64,000 bases of DNA from a virus. Made by a program: the position numbers and the translations under genes. The notes beneath the pieces were generated by a model that was not told the origin of the DNA, made no database searches, and saw nothing but the letters and a program-made list of their open reading frames with translations. Below are positions 39,560 through 46,135 of this stretch, piece after piece. The stretch is from positions 1 to 64,000 of IMG/VR virus record IMGVR_UViG_3300018057_000010. The stretch is one strand, 5' to 3'. How positions within the stretch are numbered: position 1 is the first letter of the stretch; every line of letters starts with the position of its first letter.

Positions 39560-39579
39560 AGACGCGCCTCTCCCGTCAA
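39550..39579 (-). promoter_or_regulatory. sigma70-like promoter with operator
   Basis: TTGACG (39574-39579), 18-base spacer, GATTAT (39550-39555). Directly upstream is the inverted repeat AGATAATT-CAAAT-AATTATCT (39579-39599), an AT-rich UP-like or operator element. A longer inverted repeat (GCCTCTCCC / GGGAGAGGC) encloses this region. Confidence 0.65.
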
Positions 39580-39615
39580 GATAATTCAAATAATTATCTA
39601 GCAGGGAGAGGCCTT

Positions 39616-39870
39616 TTACTGAGCTTGCTGTGTGTCCTGACGAGCTTCCACGCGCGCCAAACGCTCTAAAAGTCTAGCGTAATCAGTAACTTGCAAGATA
39701 TCCCGCTTGACGTCTACCCGCATTTCCTTAAGATCGGCGCCCAATGTTTGCAGCTGCTTTTCCAGCCGTTCGAATGAGCGGCGGATTTCGGCCATTTGTT
39801 CCGCCTGCGTGGCCAGCTGCGGAGCTAGAAAGTCTTGGATCACTTGCCGGATGTCTTCAATCGTTCCCAT
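39616..39870 (-). CDS. coiled-coil protein, 84 aa
   Basis: MGTIEDIRQVIQDFLAPQLA then EQMAEIRRSFERLEKQLQTL, a long amphipathic coiled coil with a Gln-rich tail. Start chosen at the ATG behind TGTGCTACAA copy 3 (71 bases downstream of it). Divergent from the plus-strand 139-aa gene. Unknown. Confidence 0.5.
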   Translation of the reverse strand: MGTIEDIRQVIQDFLAPQLATQAEQMAEIRRSFERLEKQLQTLGADLKEMRVDVKRDILQVTDYARLLERLARVEARQDTQQAQ

Positions 39871-39940
39871 AGTTCCCCCTTGGTGCTTGTAGGTTATCGC
39901 TCGCGCAAATTCGGAGCAACCGAATCGCACGCCCGAATAT

Positions 39941-39950
39941 TTGTAGCACA
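39941..39950 (-). promoter_or_regulatory. extended -10-like element TGTGCTACAA (copy 3)
   Basis: Read leftwards AAATGTGCTACAAATATTCG in the 280-base divergent region. Same core as at 29178 and 30568. Confidence 0.5.
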
Positions 39951-40088
39951 TTTTCGGTTCGCTCTGCCTTAAAACAATCGCAGGTAACCGGATAGGGTAT
40001 ATAAAGGCAAGTGAAGAAATCCCACGCCCAAATGGACAACGGCATCTGGCCCCCATCGGAGATTCATAACTCGCGCCTAACTTCTTCC

Positions 40089-40119
40089 TTGACACACCCA
40101 GCAAATTGTTTTAATTTGC
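40089..40119 (+). promoter_or_regulatory. promoter/operator of the plus-strand 139-aa gene
   Basis: TTGACA at 40089-40094, and in the spacer/-10 the inverted repeat GCAAATT-GTTTT-AATTTGC (40101-40119), which contains a TAATTT -10 candidate 17 bases from the -35. A classic place for an autorepressor operator. Confidence 0.6.
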
Positions 40120-40154
40120 CGAATGTAGCAGATTCATCCAAGGGAGAAAAATAA

Positions 40155-40574
40155 ATGACTACACCGGCCGATACTCCAAAAGAGAAGAACCAACTTTTCG
40201 GAGAGCGAGAGCAAGCACAGCCGCAAGCGCAAGCGCAACCAGCGGCAGCGGCAAAGCGTAAAGGGGGAAGGCCAGCACAGCCAGAACCTAGCCCACATCA
40301 ACCGCCGAAGGGGAAACCGTTAACGGAACAAGTGATGCAAGCCTTGCGGAAGCTTGAATCCGACATCAAAATGCCTGTAATGGTATCGCAAGTGTTACGC
40401 CATTTGGGAAGCGATATCAGAAAAGCGGATTTCGATAGCGCTGTCGTTCAGTTGATCATGGCGAAAAAATTAACTCTTGTGTGGAATGTTCCGCCTGAGG
40501 GGCACTCGATCAATGAATACGAAGAGCTAACCGTACATACCTACTTCGCTGTGATGCGGACACAGGAAAGCTAG
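40155..40574 (+). CDS. possible wHTH-type regulator, 139 aa
   Basis: N-terminal Gln/Ala/Pro-rich linker, then a helical/wing-like C-terminus (TEQVMQALRKLESDIKMPVM, FDSAVVQLIMAKKLTLVWNV) that reads like a winged helix. Separate rightward transcript with its own TTGACA, operator palindrome and terminator, the usual layout of an autoregulated regulator. DNA binding is inferred, not seen directly. Confidence 0.55.
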   Translation: MTTPADTPKEKNQLFGEREQAQPQAQAQPAAAAKRKGGRPAQPEPSPHQPPKGKPLTEQVMQALRKLESDIKMPVMVSQVLRHLGSDIRKADFDSAVVQLIMAKKLTLVWNVPPEGHSINEYEELTVHTYFAVMRTQES

Positions 40575-40635
40575 CCGATAGCACGGGCAAGGTTCGCCAC
40601 TCTGCCCGTGCTGTTCTAAACCCATCGCAAGTCAC

Positions 40636-40839
40636 TCAAGAGCCCGCCTTTTGGCGGGTTTTTTTGCAGCGTGGACAGGGGCAGCCCTCAAGATGCACGG
40701 GAGTTATTTTCGAACCCAGCATCGAATCGTTCCAATGGGAGGAACGGCAATGGGGGCAAGTCCGGCTAGGCGTTGGCTTGGGAAGCCAAACGTGCTCGCA
40801 CTCGTCGCACATACAGCACCATCGAAAGATATAGCCCAT
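40636..40839 (-). CDS. zinc-ribbon protein, 67 aa
   Basis: CDECEHVWLPKPTPSRTCPH plus CPCPRCKK: zinc ribbon related to the 88-aa protein at 43853 (both share C-x-x-x-WxP...CPxC). Its stop overlaps the rightward terminator, so the two transcripts are convergent. Unknown. Confidence 0.55.
   Translation of the reverse strand: MGYIFRWCCMCDECEHVWLPKPTPSRTCPHCRSSHWNDSMLGSKITPVHLEGCPCPRCKKTRQKAGS
40643..40665 (+). terminator. intrinsic terminator of the 139-aa gene
   Basis: CCCGCC-TTTT-GGCGGG followed by seven T (40659-40665). Confidence 0.9.
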
Positions 40840-40957
40840 AACAAAAGAACGCCCCACACAGGAACTGTAGAGGCGTTTGGCATAACCGCAGATATAGGCA
40901 GCATACGACCGGCCGCCAGCGCGATGCAAGCCGAATAGCACGCCCGCAAAGAATAAC

Positions 40958-40986
40958 TTGAAAGCTATCTGCAAATTATTTATATT
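40958..40986 (+). promoter_or_regulatory. strong sigma70-like promoter (rightward)
   Basis: TTGAAA (40958-40963), 17-base spacer, TATATT (40981-40986): five of six and five of six matches. About 30 bases before the 62-aa gene. Confidence 0.75.
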
Positions 40987-41015
40987 TTCAGAGCGGAAAA
41001 GGGAGCCGCAACGCC

Positions 41016-41204
41016 GTGATAAAGAAAATCAAATCAATTGCCATCTCCAAAGAGCTGGACGAAGGCCACGTCCGGCTATACGCCGAAGCGTCCATCGAAA
41101 TCGAAGAGGTTTCTCAGACTATTCGCCAAGAAGTAATGTATCTCACGAAAACGCTGCTGCAGATCGGATTCACTGCACAGGAGATCATGGACGCAAAAAC
41201 CTAA
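41016..41204 (+). CDS. hypothetical protein, 62 aa
   Basis: GTG start behind GGGAG. MIKKIKSIAISKELDEGHVR, beta strand then helices (IRQEVMYLTKTLLQIGFTAQ). Possibly regulatory, but no family recognised. Same transcript as the next gene. Confidence 0.5.
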   Translation: MIKKIKSIAISKELDEGHVRLYAEASIEIEEVSQTIRQEVMYLTKTLLQIGFTAQEIMDAKT

Positions 41205-41216
41205 CTGGGAGATGGC

Positions 41217-41627
41217 GTGACGGCAGACGAAAGGAACAACATGTCAGGGGGATTGGATGATTACACGCTGAAAGAATTACTTGATGCCGTGAAACGAAAA
41301 AGAGAGAAAGGAGAGAAACTTACACGGGGACGACCGGAAGCGCCACAGCCGTGTAAGTGGTGTGGCATACCGATGAATTGGAGAACGAGAGAACACCATG
41401 AACCTAGATGCGAAAAGAATCCTTTAGTGGGGATCGAAACAAAGGGATTTCATCGCCCTGTGAAGTCCTCTCAGCTGAAACGCATTCGCAAGACAGCTAC
41501 GCGAATGTTAGGCAAACCGATAGAAGTTACGTATGACAATGAAAAGGACCGCTTCATCGTCGTCGATCCGAAAACCGGCCAAAAGTGGATAGTTTCTGGA
41601 TCTTCGACGAATTTCGAGCTGGTCTGA
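41217..41627 (+). CDS. zinc-knuckle protein, 136 aa
   Basis: GTG start (ATG at 41241 is an alternative). Basic helical N-terminus (YTLKELLDAVKRKREKGEKL), then CKWCGIPMNWRTREHHEPRC, a CCHC-like zinc site, and a beta-rich end. Possibly nucleic-acid binding. Ends before a two-way terminator. Confidence 0.55.
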   Translation: MTADERNNMSGGLDDYTLKELLDAVKRKREKGEKLTRGRPEAPQPCKWCGIPMNWRTREHHEPRCEKNPLVGIETKGFHRPVKSSQLKRIRKTATRMLGKPIEVTYDNEKDRFIVVDPKTGQKWIVSGSSTNFELV

Positions 41628-41662
41628 AACTATAAGCTCATCGCAAGTAAGGTGAAAAAAAG

Positions 41663-41690
41663 AAGGCCACCCAGGGCGAGTGGCCTTTTT
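41663..41690. terminator. two-way intrinsic terminator
   Basis: AAGGCCAC-CCAGGGCGA-GTGGCCTT with T-run on the right (plus) and, read leftwards, TTCTTTTTTTC. Separates the convergent 136-aa and methyltransferase-like genes. Confidence 0.85.
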
Positions 41691-41737
41691 CATTTTGAAC
41701 CCATAGCAACAGAATCCCTCAAGCAGTATGCAGCAAT

Positions 41738-42382
41738 TTAGAGATCCTGCCAAATGTAAATCCGGTTTTTTGTCTGGTCGTGCGACCGGCTGCGCAGCCA
41801 GGGAAAATACAGGGTTGTGTGCTCTTCCCGCATGATTTCTTTATCTCCGTGAACCTCTTCGTTGCCGATTAAGACATAGGTAACGCCGGTCCTTAGCAGC
41901 TCGTCTTCCTTGATGCCGTACACGCTTCCCCCACCTTTGGGCGGAGCCTTGCGCGGGTCGGCATATTGCGTGACCCAGCAACCGATGACAACATCGGGGC
42001 GATAAGCCGCGATGGCCTCCAGGGCGTCTAGACGCTCCACAAATGCCCCGTAGCGAATCGTGGGCTGCCGCAGAGCCTTGTAGTATGCCGCGACGTAGGA
42101 TTGTTCCTGGATGCGGTTATCGGTTGCCGGGATCTTCAGATGTCTTGCCAGGTCGCCAGCGCCAGAGCCTATCTCGATTGCGCTGCGGTCACCGATAAAG
42201 GCTCGCAGCCAATCGACGAGTTCCTGTGTGGGCACGCCATAACGGGCATGGCAATGGCACCATCCACGTAACGAATCGTTCGAGAACTGATCGTAGTGTG
42301 AAGCTGGTAAAAGTTTTATGACGCTGTCGTCATCTAATAAGCCGAGGATAGCCTCGGGCTTAGGAAACACGTCGATCCGCAT
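41738..42382 (-). CDS. SAM-dependent methyltransferase-like protein, 214 aa
   Basis: Glycine-rich motif I AIEIGSGAGDLARHLKIPAT near residue 80, Asp in DVVIGCWVTQYAD near 140, and an acidic end; this matches class I methyltransferase folds of unknown substrate. Start at MRIDVFPKPEAILGLLDDDS. Could modify DNA, protein or a small molecule. Confidence 0.55.
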   Translation of the reverse strand: MRIDVFPKPEAILGLLDDDSVIKLLPASHYDQFSNDSLRGWCHCHARYGVPTQELVDWLRAFIGDRSAIEIGSGAGDLARHLKIPATDNRIQEQSYVAAYYKALRQPTIRYGAFVERLDALEAIAAYRPDVVIGCWVTQYADPRKAPPKGGGSVYGIKEDELLRTGVTYVLIGNEEVHGDKEIMREEHTTLYFPWLRSRSHDQTKNRIYIWQDL

Positions 42383-42414
42383 ACAGAATAAAATGCACGG
42401 AAACGGCGATAACG

Positions 42415-42669
42415 TCAATTGTATAAAGTGTGAGTGCCGTCATCGTTCCGTTTGCATAAAACGAGACGCAACTGTTCGCAATTGCGGAACGAACCATAGA
42501 TAATCCATTGCCCAGGCGGTAGCGCTGAGATGTCGATGTTACGCGCTATTACTCTTTCGCCGCTAATGCCAAATCGAGGAGTAGGAATGTAATCGATATC
42601 CTCGAAGCGGACTACATACAACTCGCCAAATTGCAGGTGAGGAGCTTTATCGATGATCTGATAACCCAT
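42415..42669 (-). CDS. hypothetical protein, 84 aa
   Basis: Beta-rich (APHLQFGELYVVRFEDIDYI) with a Gly/Asp-rich end. Divergent from the recombinase across a 110-base region that holds a palindromic operator. Unknown. Confidence 0.5.
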   Translation of the reverse strand: MGYQIIDKAPHLQFGELYVVRFEDIDYIPTPRFGISGERVIARNIDISALPPGQWIIYGSFRNCEQLRLVLCKRNDDGTHTLYN

Positions 42670-42702
42670 ATAGCCTCCTGAGGCCGTATTTATGCATACT
42701 CT

Positions 42703-42722
42703 AACATAAAGGGGTTTATGTT
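42703..42722. promoter_or_regulatory. palindromic operator AACATAAA-GGGG-TTTATGTT
   Basis: Perfect 8-bp arms; abuts the -35 of the recombinase promoter and lies between divergent genes. The half AACATAAAGGGG also occurs at 45232-45243 (opposite strand), upstream of the 45.2-kb operon. Confidence 0.65.
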
Positions 42723-42749
42723 GTCGCCTTTTCTTTCATGCGCTATGAT
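42721..42749 (+). promoter_or_regulatory. promoter of the small serine recombinase
   Basis: TTGTCG (42721-42726), 17-base spacer, TATGAT (42744-42749). TSS would be ~42756, before the ATG at 42781, which supports that start over ATG 42718. Confidence 0.7.
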
Positions 42750-42780
42750 TATCGGCACGGAGTACGAAAGGTTGACGGTC

Positions 42781-43467
42781 ATGCGAGTAGCGATTTACGC
42801 CAGAGTGAGCCTGCCCAAGCGGCTGCGGGAGCAAACAGACGAGGAATTGCGGAAGCGTCAGCAGGAAGTAAAGAACCAATTGCTGCAGCTGCGTAAGTTT
42901 TGCTGGGAACAAAAGTGGGAGATCGTCGAGGAATTCGTGGACCATAAGACCGGCAAAGACAGTGAGCGGCCTGGATTCCAAGAGATGTTTCAGGCGGCCG
43001 AGCGGAAACAATTCGATCTGCTCCTTTTCTGGGCGCTCGACCGGGTATCTCGCGAGGGAGTTCTCGCAACGCTTAAACACTTCGAACGATTGCGTTTGTT
43101 GGGGATTAAGTTTCGCTCCTTCACGGAACCGTACCTGGATACCTTGGGGCCTTTCGGGGATGTCATCATCGCTCTGCTAGCCGCACTCGCCCAACAGGAG
43201 CGCAATCGAATCTCCGAACGCACCAAGGCCGGGATGCAGCGAGCGGCGGCGGCGGGGAAAAAGTTCGGACGAACGGACGGCAGAAATATCGATCCGCAAC
43301 AGGCCGCCATGCTGTACGCAAGTAACTTATCGGTCTCGCAGGTCGCACAACGCCTTCAAATATCAAAGACATGGGCTCATAAACTCATTCGAAAGGGAAA
43401 TAAAATAGTAGAGAATCCAGTTTCCGGTAACCATGATACTCCAATCGCTACCACCAGCGTAAGCTAG
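42781..43467 (+). CDS. small serine recombinase (resolvase/invertase-like)
   Basis: 228 aa. Catalytic domain MRVAIYARVSLPK (Ser at residue 10), LLFWALDRVSREGVLATLKH, then a Gly-rich hinge and FGRTDGRNIDPQQAAMLYAS with a C-terminal helix-turn-helix (LSVSQVAQRLQISKTWAHKL). Family role: site-specific inversion, resolution or dimer resolution. In a phage-plasmid it could resolve multimers; an invertible site was not identified. Confidence 0.85.
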   Translation: MRVAIYARVSLPKRLREQTDEELRKRQQEVKNQLLQLRKFCWEQKWEIVEEFVDHKTGKDSERPGFQEMFQAAERKQFDLLLFWALDRVSREGVLATLKHFERLRLLGIKFRSFTEPYLDTLGPFGDVIIALLAALAQQERNRISERTKAGMQRAAAAGKKFGRTDGRNIDPQQAAMLYASNLSVSQVAQRLQISKTWAHKLIRKGNKIVENPVSGNHDTPIATTSVS

Positions 43468-43485
43468 ATAGTAACCTGAACGCAG

Positions 43486-43896
43486 TTACGCGAAAATGAT
43501 CGGATTGGCGACAGGATCTTGAATCAGGTCGAAGGGCGTGATGATGCGCTGCACGTATCCGCAGAGAGGACACAGCACGAAGGCGGAAGGCACGACATAC
43601 GCGAAGATAAAGCTCGGAGGATTCCAGGCATTCTCCCGCACATCCCAGGAGTTGAACCAATGGGCGCAGCCTCCCACCCATAGCCCGATCTGCTCCCCGA
43701 TCTGCTGTTGGGGGTAGACAATAGTGCCCGGTCCCCCAGGTTGACTCCAGACCTTCTCCCCATTGACAAGCCCACCGAAGAACAGGCTTCCCAGCAGCGG
43801 GATCGTAGCGACGGGATAGGGAGGATTGGACGTGCCCACGGCAAAGACTCTATCACGCTTCTTTTTCTTGGGGAAGCTTCTTGATTTTGCAGACAA
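43486..43896 (-). CDS. hypothetical protein, 136 aa
   Basis: Basic N-terminus (KSRSFPKKKKRDR) then a Gly/Pro/Trp-rich body with VLCPLCGYVQRIITP, possibly a zinc site. Convergent with the recombinase gene and overlapping the zinc-ribbon gene upstream. Unknown. Confidence 0.5.
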   Translation of the reverse strand: MSAKSRSFPKKKKRDRVFAVGTSNPPYPVATIPLLGSLFFGGLVNGEKVWSQPGGPGTIVYPQQQIGEQIGLWVGGCAHWFNSWDVRENAWNPPSFIFAYVVPSAFVLCPLCGYVQRIITPFDLIQDPVANPIIFA

Positions 43897-44119
43897 TGCA
43901 ATCGCAGTCGGGATGGTGCGGAAGCCGGATCTGCCGCTCGATCACCTGAGCCGGAGCCAGTTTGGGCGCCTTCTTCTGCCGGATGCGCTCATGAAACCAG
44001 TTGATCCGCCCGCATTGCGGACACATCTTAGGTGGAGTGTTATAGCGTGCGGGCCAGATAAAGTGACAGTCCTCGAATTCGCAAACCCAATGCGGAACCA
44101 ATAACTGTATCTGACCCAT
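43853..44119 (-). CDS. zinc-ribbon protein, 88 aa
   Basis: MGQIQLLVPHWVCEFEDCHF ... MCPQCGRINWF ... CDCIVCKI: three Cys pairs. Related in layout to the 67-aa protein at 40636. The repeat array begins six bases upstream of its ATG. Unknown. Confidence 0.55.
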   Translation of the reverse strand: MGQIQLLVPHWVCEFEDCHFIWPARYNTPPKMCPQCGRINWFHERIRQKKAPKLAPAQVIERQIRLPHHPDCDCIVCKIKKLPQEKEA

Positions 44120-44124
44120 ACTTA

Positions 44125-44448
44125 CCTGCAACCATACATCGATGACATCGCTATGCCTGCAACGAAGAGACAATACCTGCAACTGTGGAATCCGATCCGT
44201 ATCGAGCCATTTGCGAGACCTGCAACTCAACTATATGACACGTGTATTTGCAATACCTGCAATATGACCCTGCTCTTCCCGCCTGCAACTTTCAGCGCCT
44301 TATCCAGTCTGCAACATAAGCCATTTGCCTGTAATAACGTTCTGCGAATCTGCAACGTGGACCAGCTGACAATCACCTGCAACGAACACAGCCCAAGGAA
44401 CAAACCTGCAACACTCGAATGGAACACATCCTCATTTCTACCTACAAC
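44125..44448. repeat. irregular direct-repeat array (CCTGCAAC, 12 copies)
   Basis: Non-coding. Copies at 44125,44156,44176,44219,44256,44282,44308,44338,44359,44386,44405,44441 in one orientation; eight match CCTGCAAC fully, the rest differ by one or two bases. Spacing varies between 19 and 43 bases. Leftward strand reads GTTGCAGG. Resembles centromere or origin arrays in spacing style; no helical phasing is obvious. A 66-aa frame here is a repeat by-product. Confidence 0.75.
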
Positions 44449-44462
44449 CCTGCCCGCTACTG

Positions 44463-45014
44463 TTATCGGTTAGCCTGAGCCGCGATAAACGAAAATTCGT
44501 TTTCCATCCAAAAGTCTACTCGTTCTTGGAGCCAAGCGGTAACGGTCTGCTTGTTTTCGTCAGCCAGCTGCTGGACAGCTTCCACGTATGACTCTCTGAG
44601 CAGCACAGGCACGCGCAGATCGCCGGAGGGGATCAGCTCCACCACATCTGGGGTAATATTGGCCAGAGCATGGAGCATGAAATCGGGCAGCAACGGAGCC
44701 TCTTGGGGGGCAGGCGGTTCCTTACAGATTTCCCTACCGGCATCCTCGCTTTGGACTTCGGAGTCGGCCTCCAGGTTTTGAGATAAATCCGTACTATTTT
44801 TTGGGTTCTTTTTTGCGCGGCCGGAGGACTTCTTCGGCGTCATTTCGATCACTTCGGCAGCACTGAAACTGTGGCCGTTTGGACACACAAAGTCAGTTGT
44901 TTCGGGGTCCATTTGGAGGGCAAAATCGTTCCCTTCCAAAGTAGCTGGAATCCTTTGGTGAACGGGAGTCGACTCCCAGTTTTTGAGACATTTCGGACAG
45001 CTAAGAAGATCCAT
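44463..45014 (-). CDS. zinc-ribbon protein with RHH-like C-terminus, 183 aa
   Basis: N-terminal MDLLSCPKCLKNW ... CPNGHSFSAAEV zinc ribbon, a Ser/Glu/Pro-rich middle, and a C-terminal strand-helix-helix (DLRVPVLLRESYVEAVQQLA, KQTVTAWLQERVDFWMENEF) resembling ribbon-helix-helix proteins. Its 3' end faces the 12-copy array 15 bases away, so it is the prime candidate to bind it. No ParA-type ATPase is adjacent. Confidence 0.6.
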   Translation of the reverse strand: MDLLSCPKCLKNWESTPVHQRIPATLEGNDFALQMDPETTDFVCPNGHSFSAAEVIEMTPKKSSGRAKKNPKNSTDLSQNLEADSEVQSEDAGREICKEPPAPQEAPLLPDFMLHALANITPDVVELIPSGDLRVPVLLRESYVEAVQQLADENKQTVTAWLQERVDFWMENEFSFIAAQANR

Positions 45015-45207
45015 TTTCTGCTCCTGATGGGGGCGCCATTGGCCCTTTGCGAATCTTTTTCGAACGTGCTTTTGTAGCGCTTTTGACGTTTTCGCGCACA
45101 GCGTTGACTTTTGCGTCACTGCGGCTCGCGCCACCTTTTTTCCCGCCTTGCGAACCTACACACTTTGGGCAGATGAGCGGAGTGTGGTGTATCGGACAAG
45201 TTGGCAA
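45001..45207 (-). CDS. zinc-ribbon/basic protein, 68 aa
   Basis: TTG start with GAGG upstream. CPIHHTPLICPKC then a strongly basic Lys/Arg/Ala end. Coupled to the RHH-like gene. Unknown. Confidence 0.5.
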   Translation of the reverse strand: MPTCPIHHTPLICPKCVGSQGGKKGGASRSDAKVNAVRENVKSATKARSKKIRKGPMAPPSGAENGSS

Positions 45208-45231
45208 TGCATCCTCGCGTACTTAGGGTTA

Positions 45232-45243
45232 CCCCTTTATGTT
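45232..45243. promoter_or_regulatory. half-operator matching the recombinase operator
   Basis: CCCCTTTATGTT, the reverse complement of AACATAAAGGGG at 42703-42714. Lies 25-36 bases upstream of the 45.2-kb operon start. Confidence 0.5.
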
Positions 45244-45287
45244 GGGGATGCCTAATTTTGCACTTAGGAGCCGCGCCGACGCAAGGA

Positions 45288-45302
45288 GTCCGATTGTCGG
45301 AC
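45288..45302. promoter_or_regulatory. dispersed palindrome copy 5 (GTCCGATTGTCGGAC)
   Basis: Near-perfect 15-bp palindrome in the intergenic region upstream of the 45.2-kb operon, touching the end of the coiled-coil/TM gene. Confidence 0.5.
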
Positions 45303-45700
45303 TATTTCTTCATATGGTCGAAGATCATGAAGATGAAGGTGCCCACGGCCGGGATGCCGAGGATGATCGCTCCCACCCAGCCCAGGGCCTGCAGAGCGCC
45401 TTTAACCGTGCCCGTCATTTCCGACTTTGCGGCGATGAAATCCTCGCGCAGAACCGTCTGCCCGCTGGTGACCTTTTCCTGTAAAGCTTCCTGTCTCTGG
45501 CTCAATTCATGCCGCAATTCTTCATGCTTTTCTGTAAGTTCGCGCCGCAGGGCCATTTGATCGGCCGTAATCTCTTTCCGCATCACCACAAGCTGGCCGG
45601 AAATTCCGGTCGATTGTGGGCTCCCATAAATCTCCCTCATCACCTGCTCCATTTGAGCGCGTAACGTGCCTAGCAGTTCTTCAACGCTCTCCCCGGCCAT
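45302..45700 (-). CDS. coiled-coil protein with C-terminal membrane anchor, 132 aa
   Basis: ATG at MAGESVEELLGTLRAQMEQV (AAAGGGGAAAG upstream). Long amphipathic coiled coil (MRKEITADQMALRRELTEKH) followed by one hydrophobic segment (WVGAIILGIPAVGTFIFMIF). The layout resembles XhlA-type membrane proteins of phages; a lysis or tail-anchoring role is possible. Confidence 0.5.
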   Translation of the reverse strand: MAGESVEELLGTLRAQMEQVMREIYGSPQSTGISGQLVVMRKEITADQMALRRELTEKHEELRHELSQRQEALQEKVTSGQTVLREDFIAAKSEMTGTVKGALQALGWVGAIILGIPAVGTFIFMIFDHMKK

Positions 45701-45783
45701 CTGTGCTTTCCCCTTTGCAAATTTCTGCTGCGACGTCTTCAGCTCGAACAATTTTGCCGTCACACGACACCGTTCCATCTCGT

Positions 45784-46128
45784 CTACACTGCCGTTGCCC
45801 CGGTCAGCAGCGTCGTCAGAGAGCTACTCTGTAGCATCGCCAGATAAGCCTCTGTCCAAAGGATGTCTTTCACCGTAGTGGGGGCCGTCAAGGGAGAGGT
45901 ACCCGTTACGGAACCGAACGTCGAGCTGAACAGCGTCGAGTCGAAGGCATAGCCATCTGTCTTGATGGGCTGCTTCCCATTCGCTGCTGCTGTCTCACTC
46001 ACATAGATGGCAAAGGAAACGACAGCCGTTTGGGAAACATGCGCTATCGAAACATTCGTGATCCGTAAATACGCATTGGTTGCCGTAAGACCTGCATCCG
46101 TCGTATAACTCGGTAATTGATATGCCAT
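45784..46128 (-). CDS. hypothetical structural protein, 114 aa
   Basis: MAYQLPSYTTDAGLTATNAY then beta-rich Thr/Ser text. ATG preceded by AGGA. Directly downstream of the long fibre gene and probably a tail-fibre assembly or virion protein. Unknown. Confidence 0.5.
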   Translation of the reverse strand: MAYQLPSYTTDAGLTATNAYLRITNVSIAHVSQTAVVSFAIYVSETAAANGKQPIKTDGYAFDSTLFSSTFGSVTGTSPLTAPTTVKDILWTEAYLAMLQSSSLTTLLTGATAV

Positions 46129-46135
46129 ATTCATC

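Noticed and set aside
40636-40974. 112-aa upstream-extended form of the zinc-ribbon gene
   Set aside because: Extension would cross a divergent promoter region and adds no conserved residues; ATG 40839 is preferred.
44227-44427. 66-aa minus-strand frame in the CCTGCAAC array
   Set aside because: Spans the repeats, no ribosome site, and its composition follows the repeat; it is not a credible gene.
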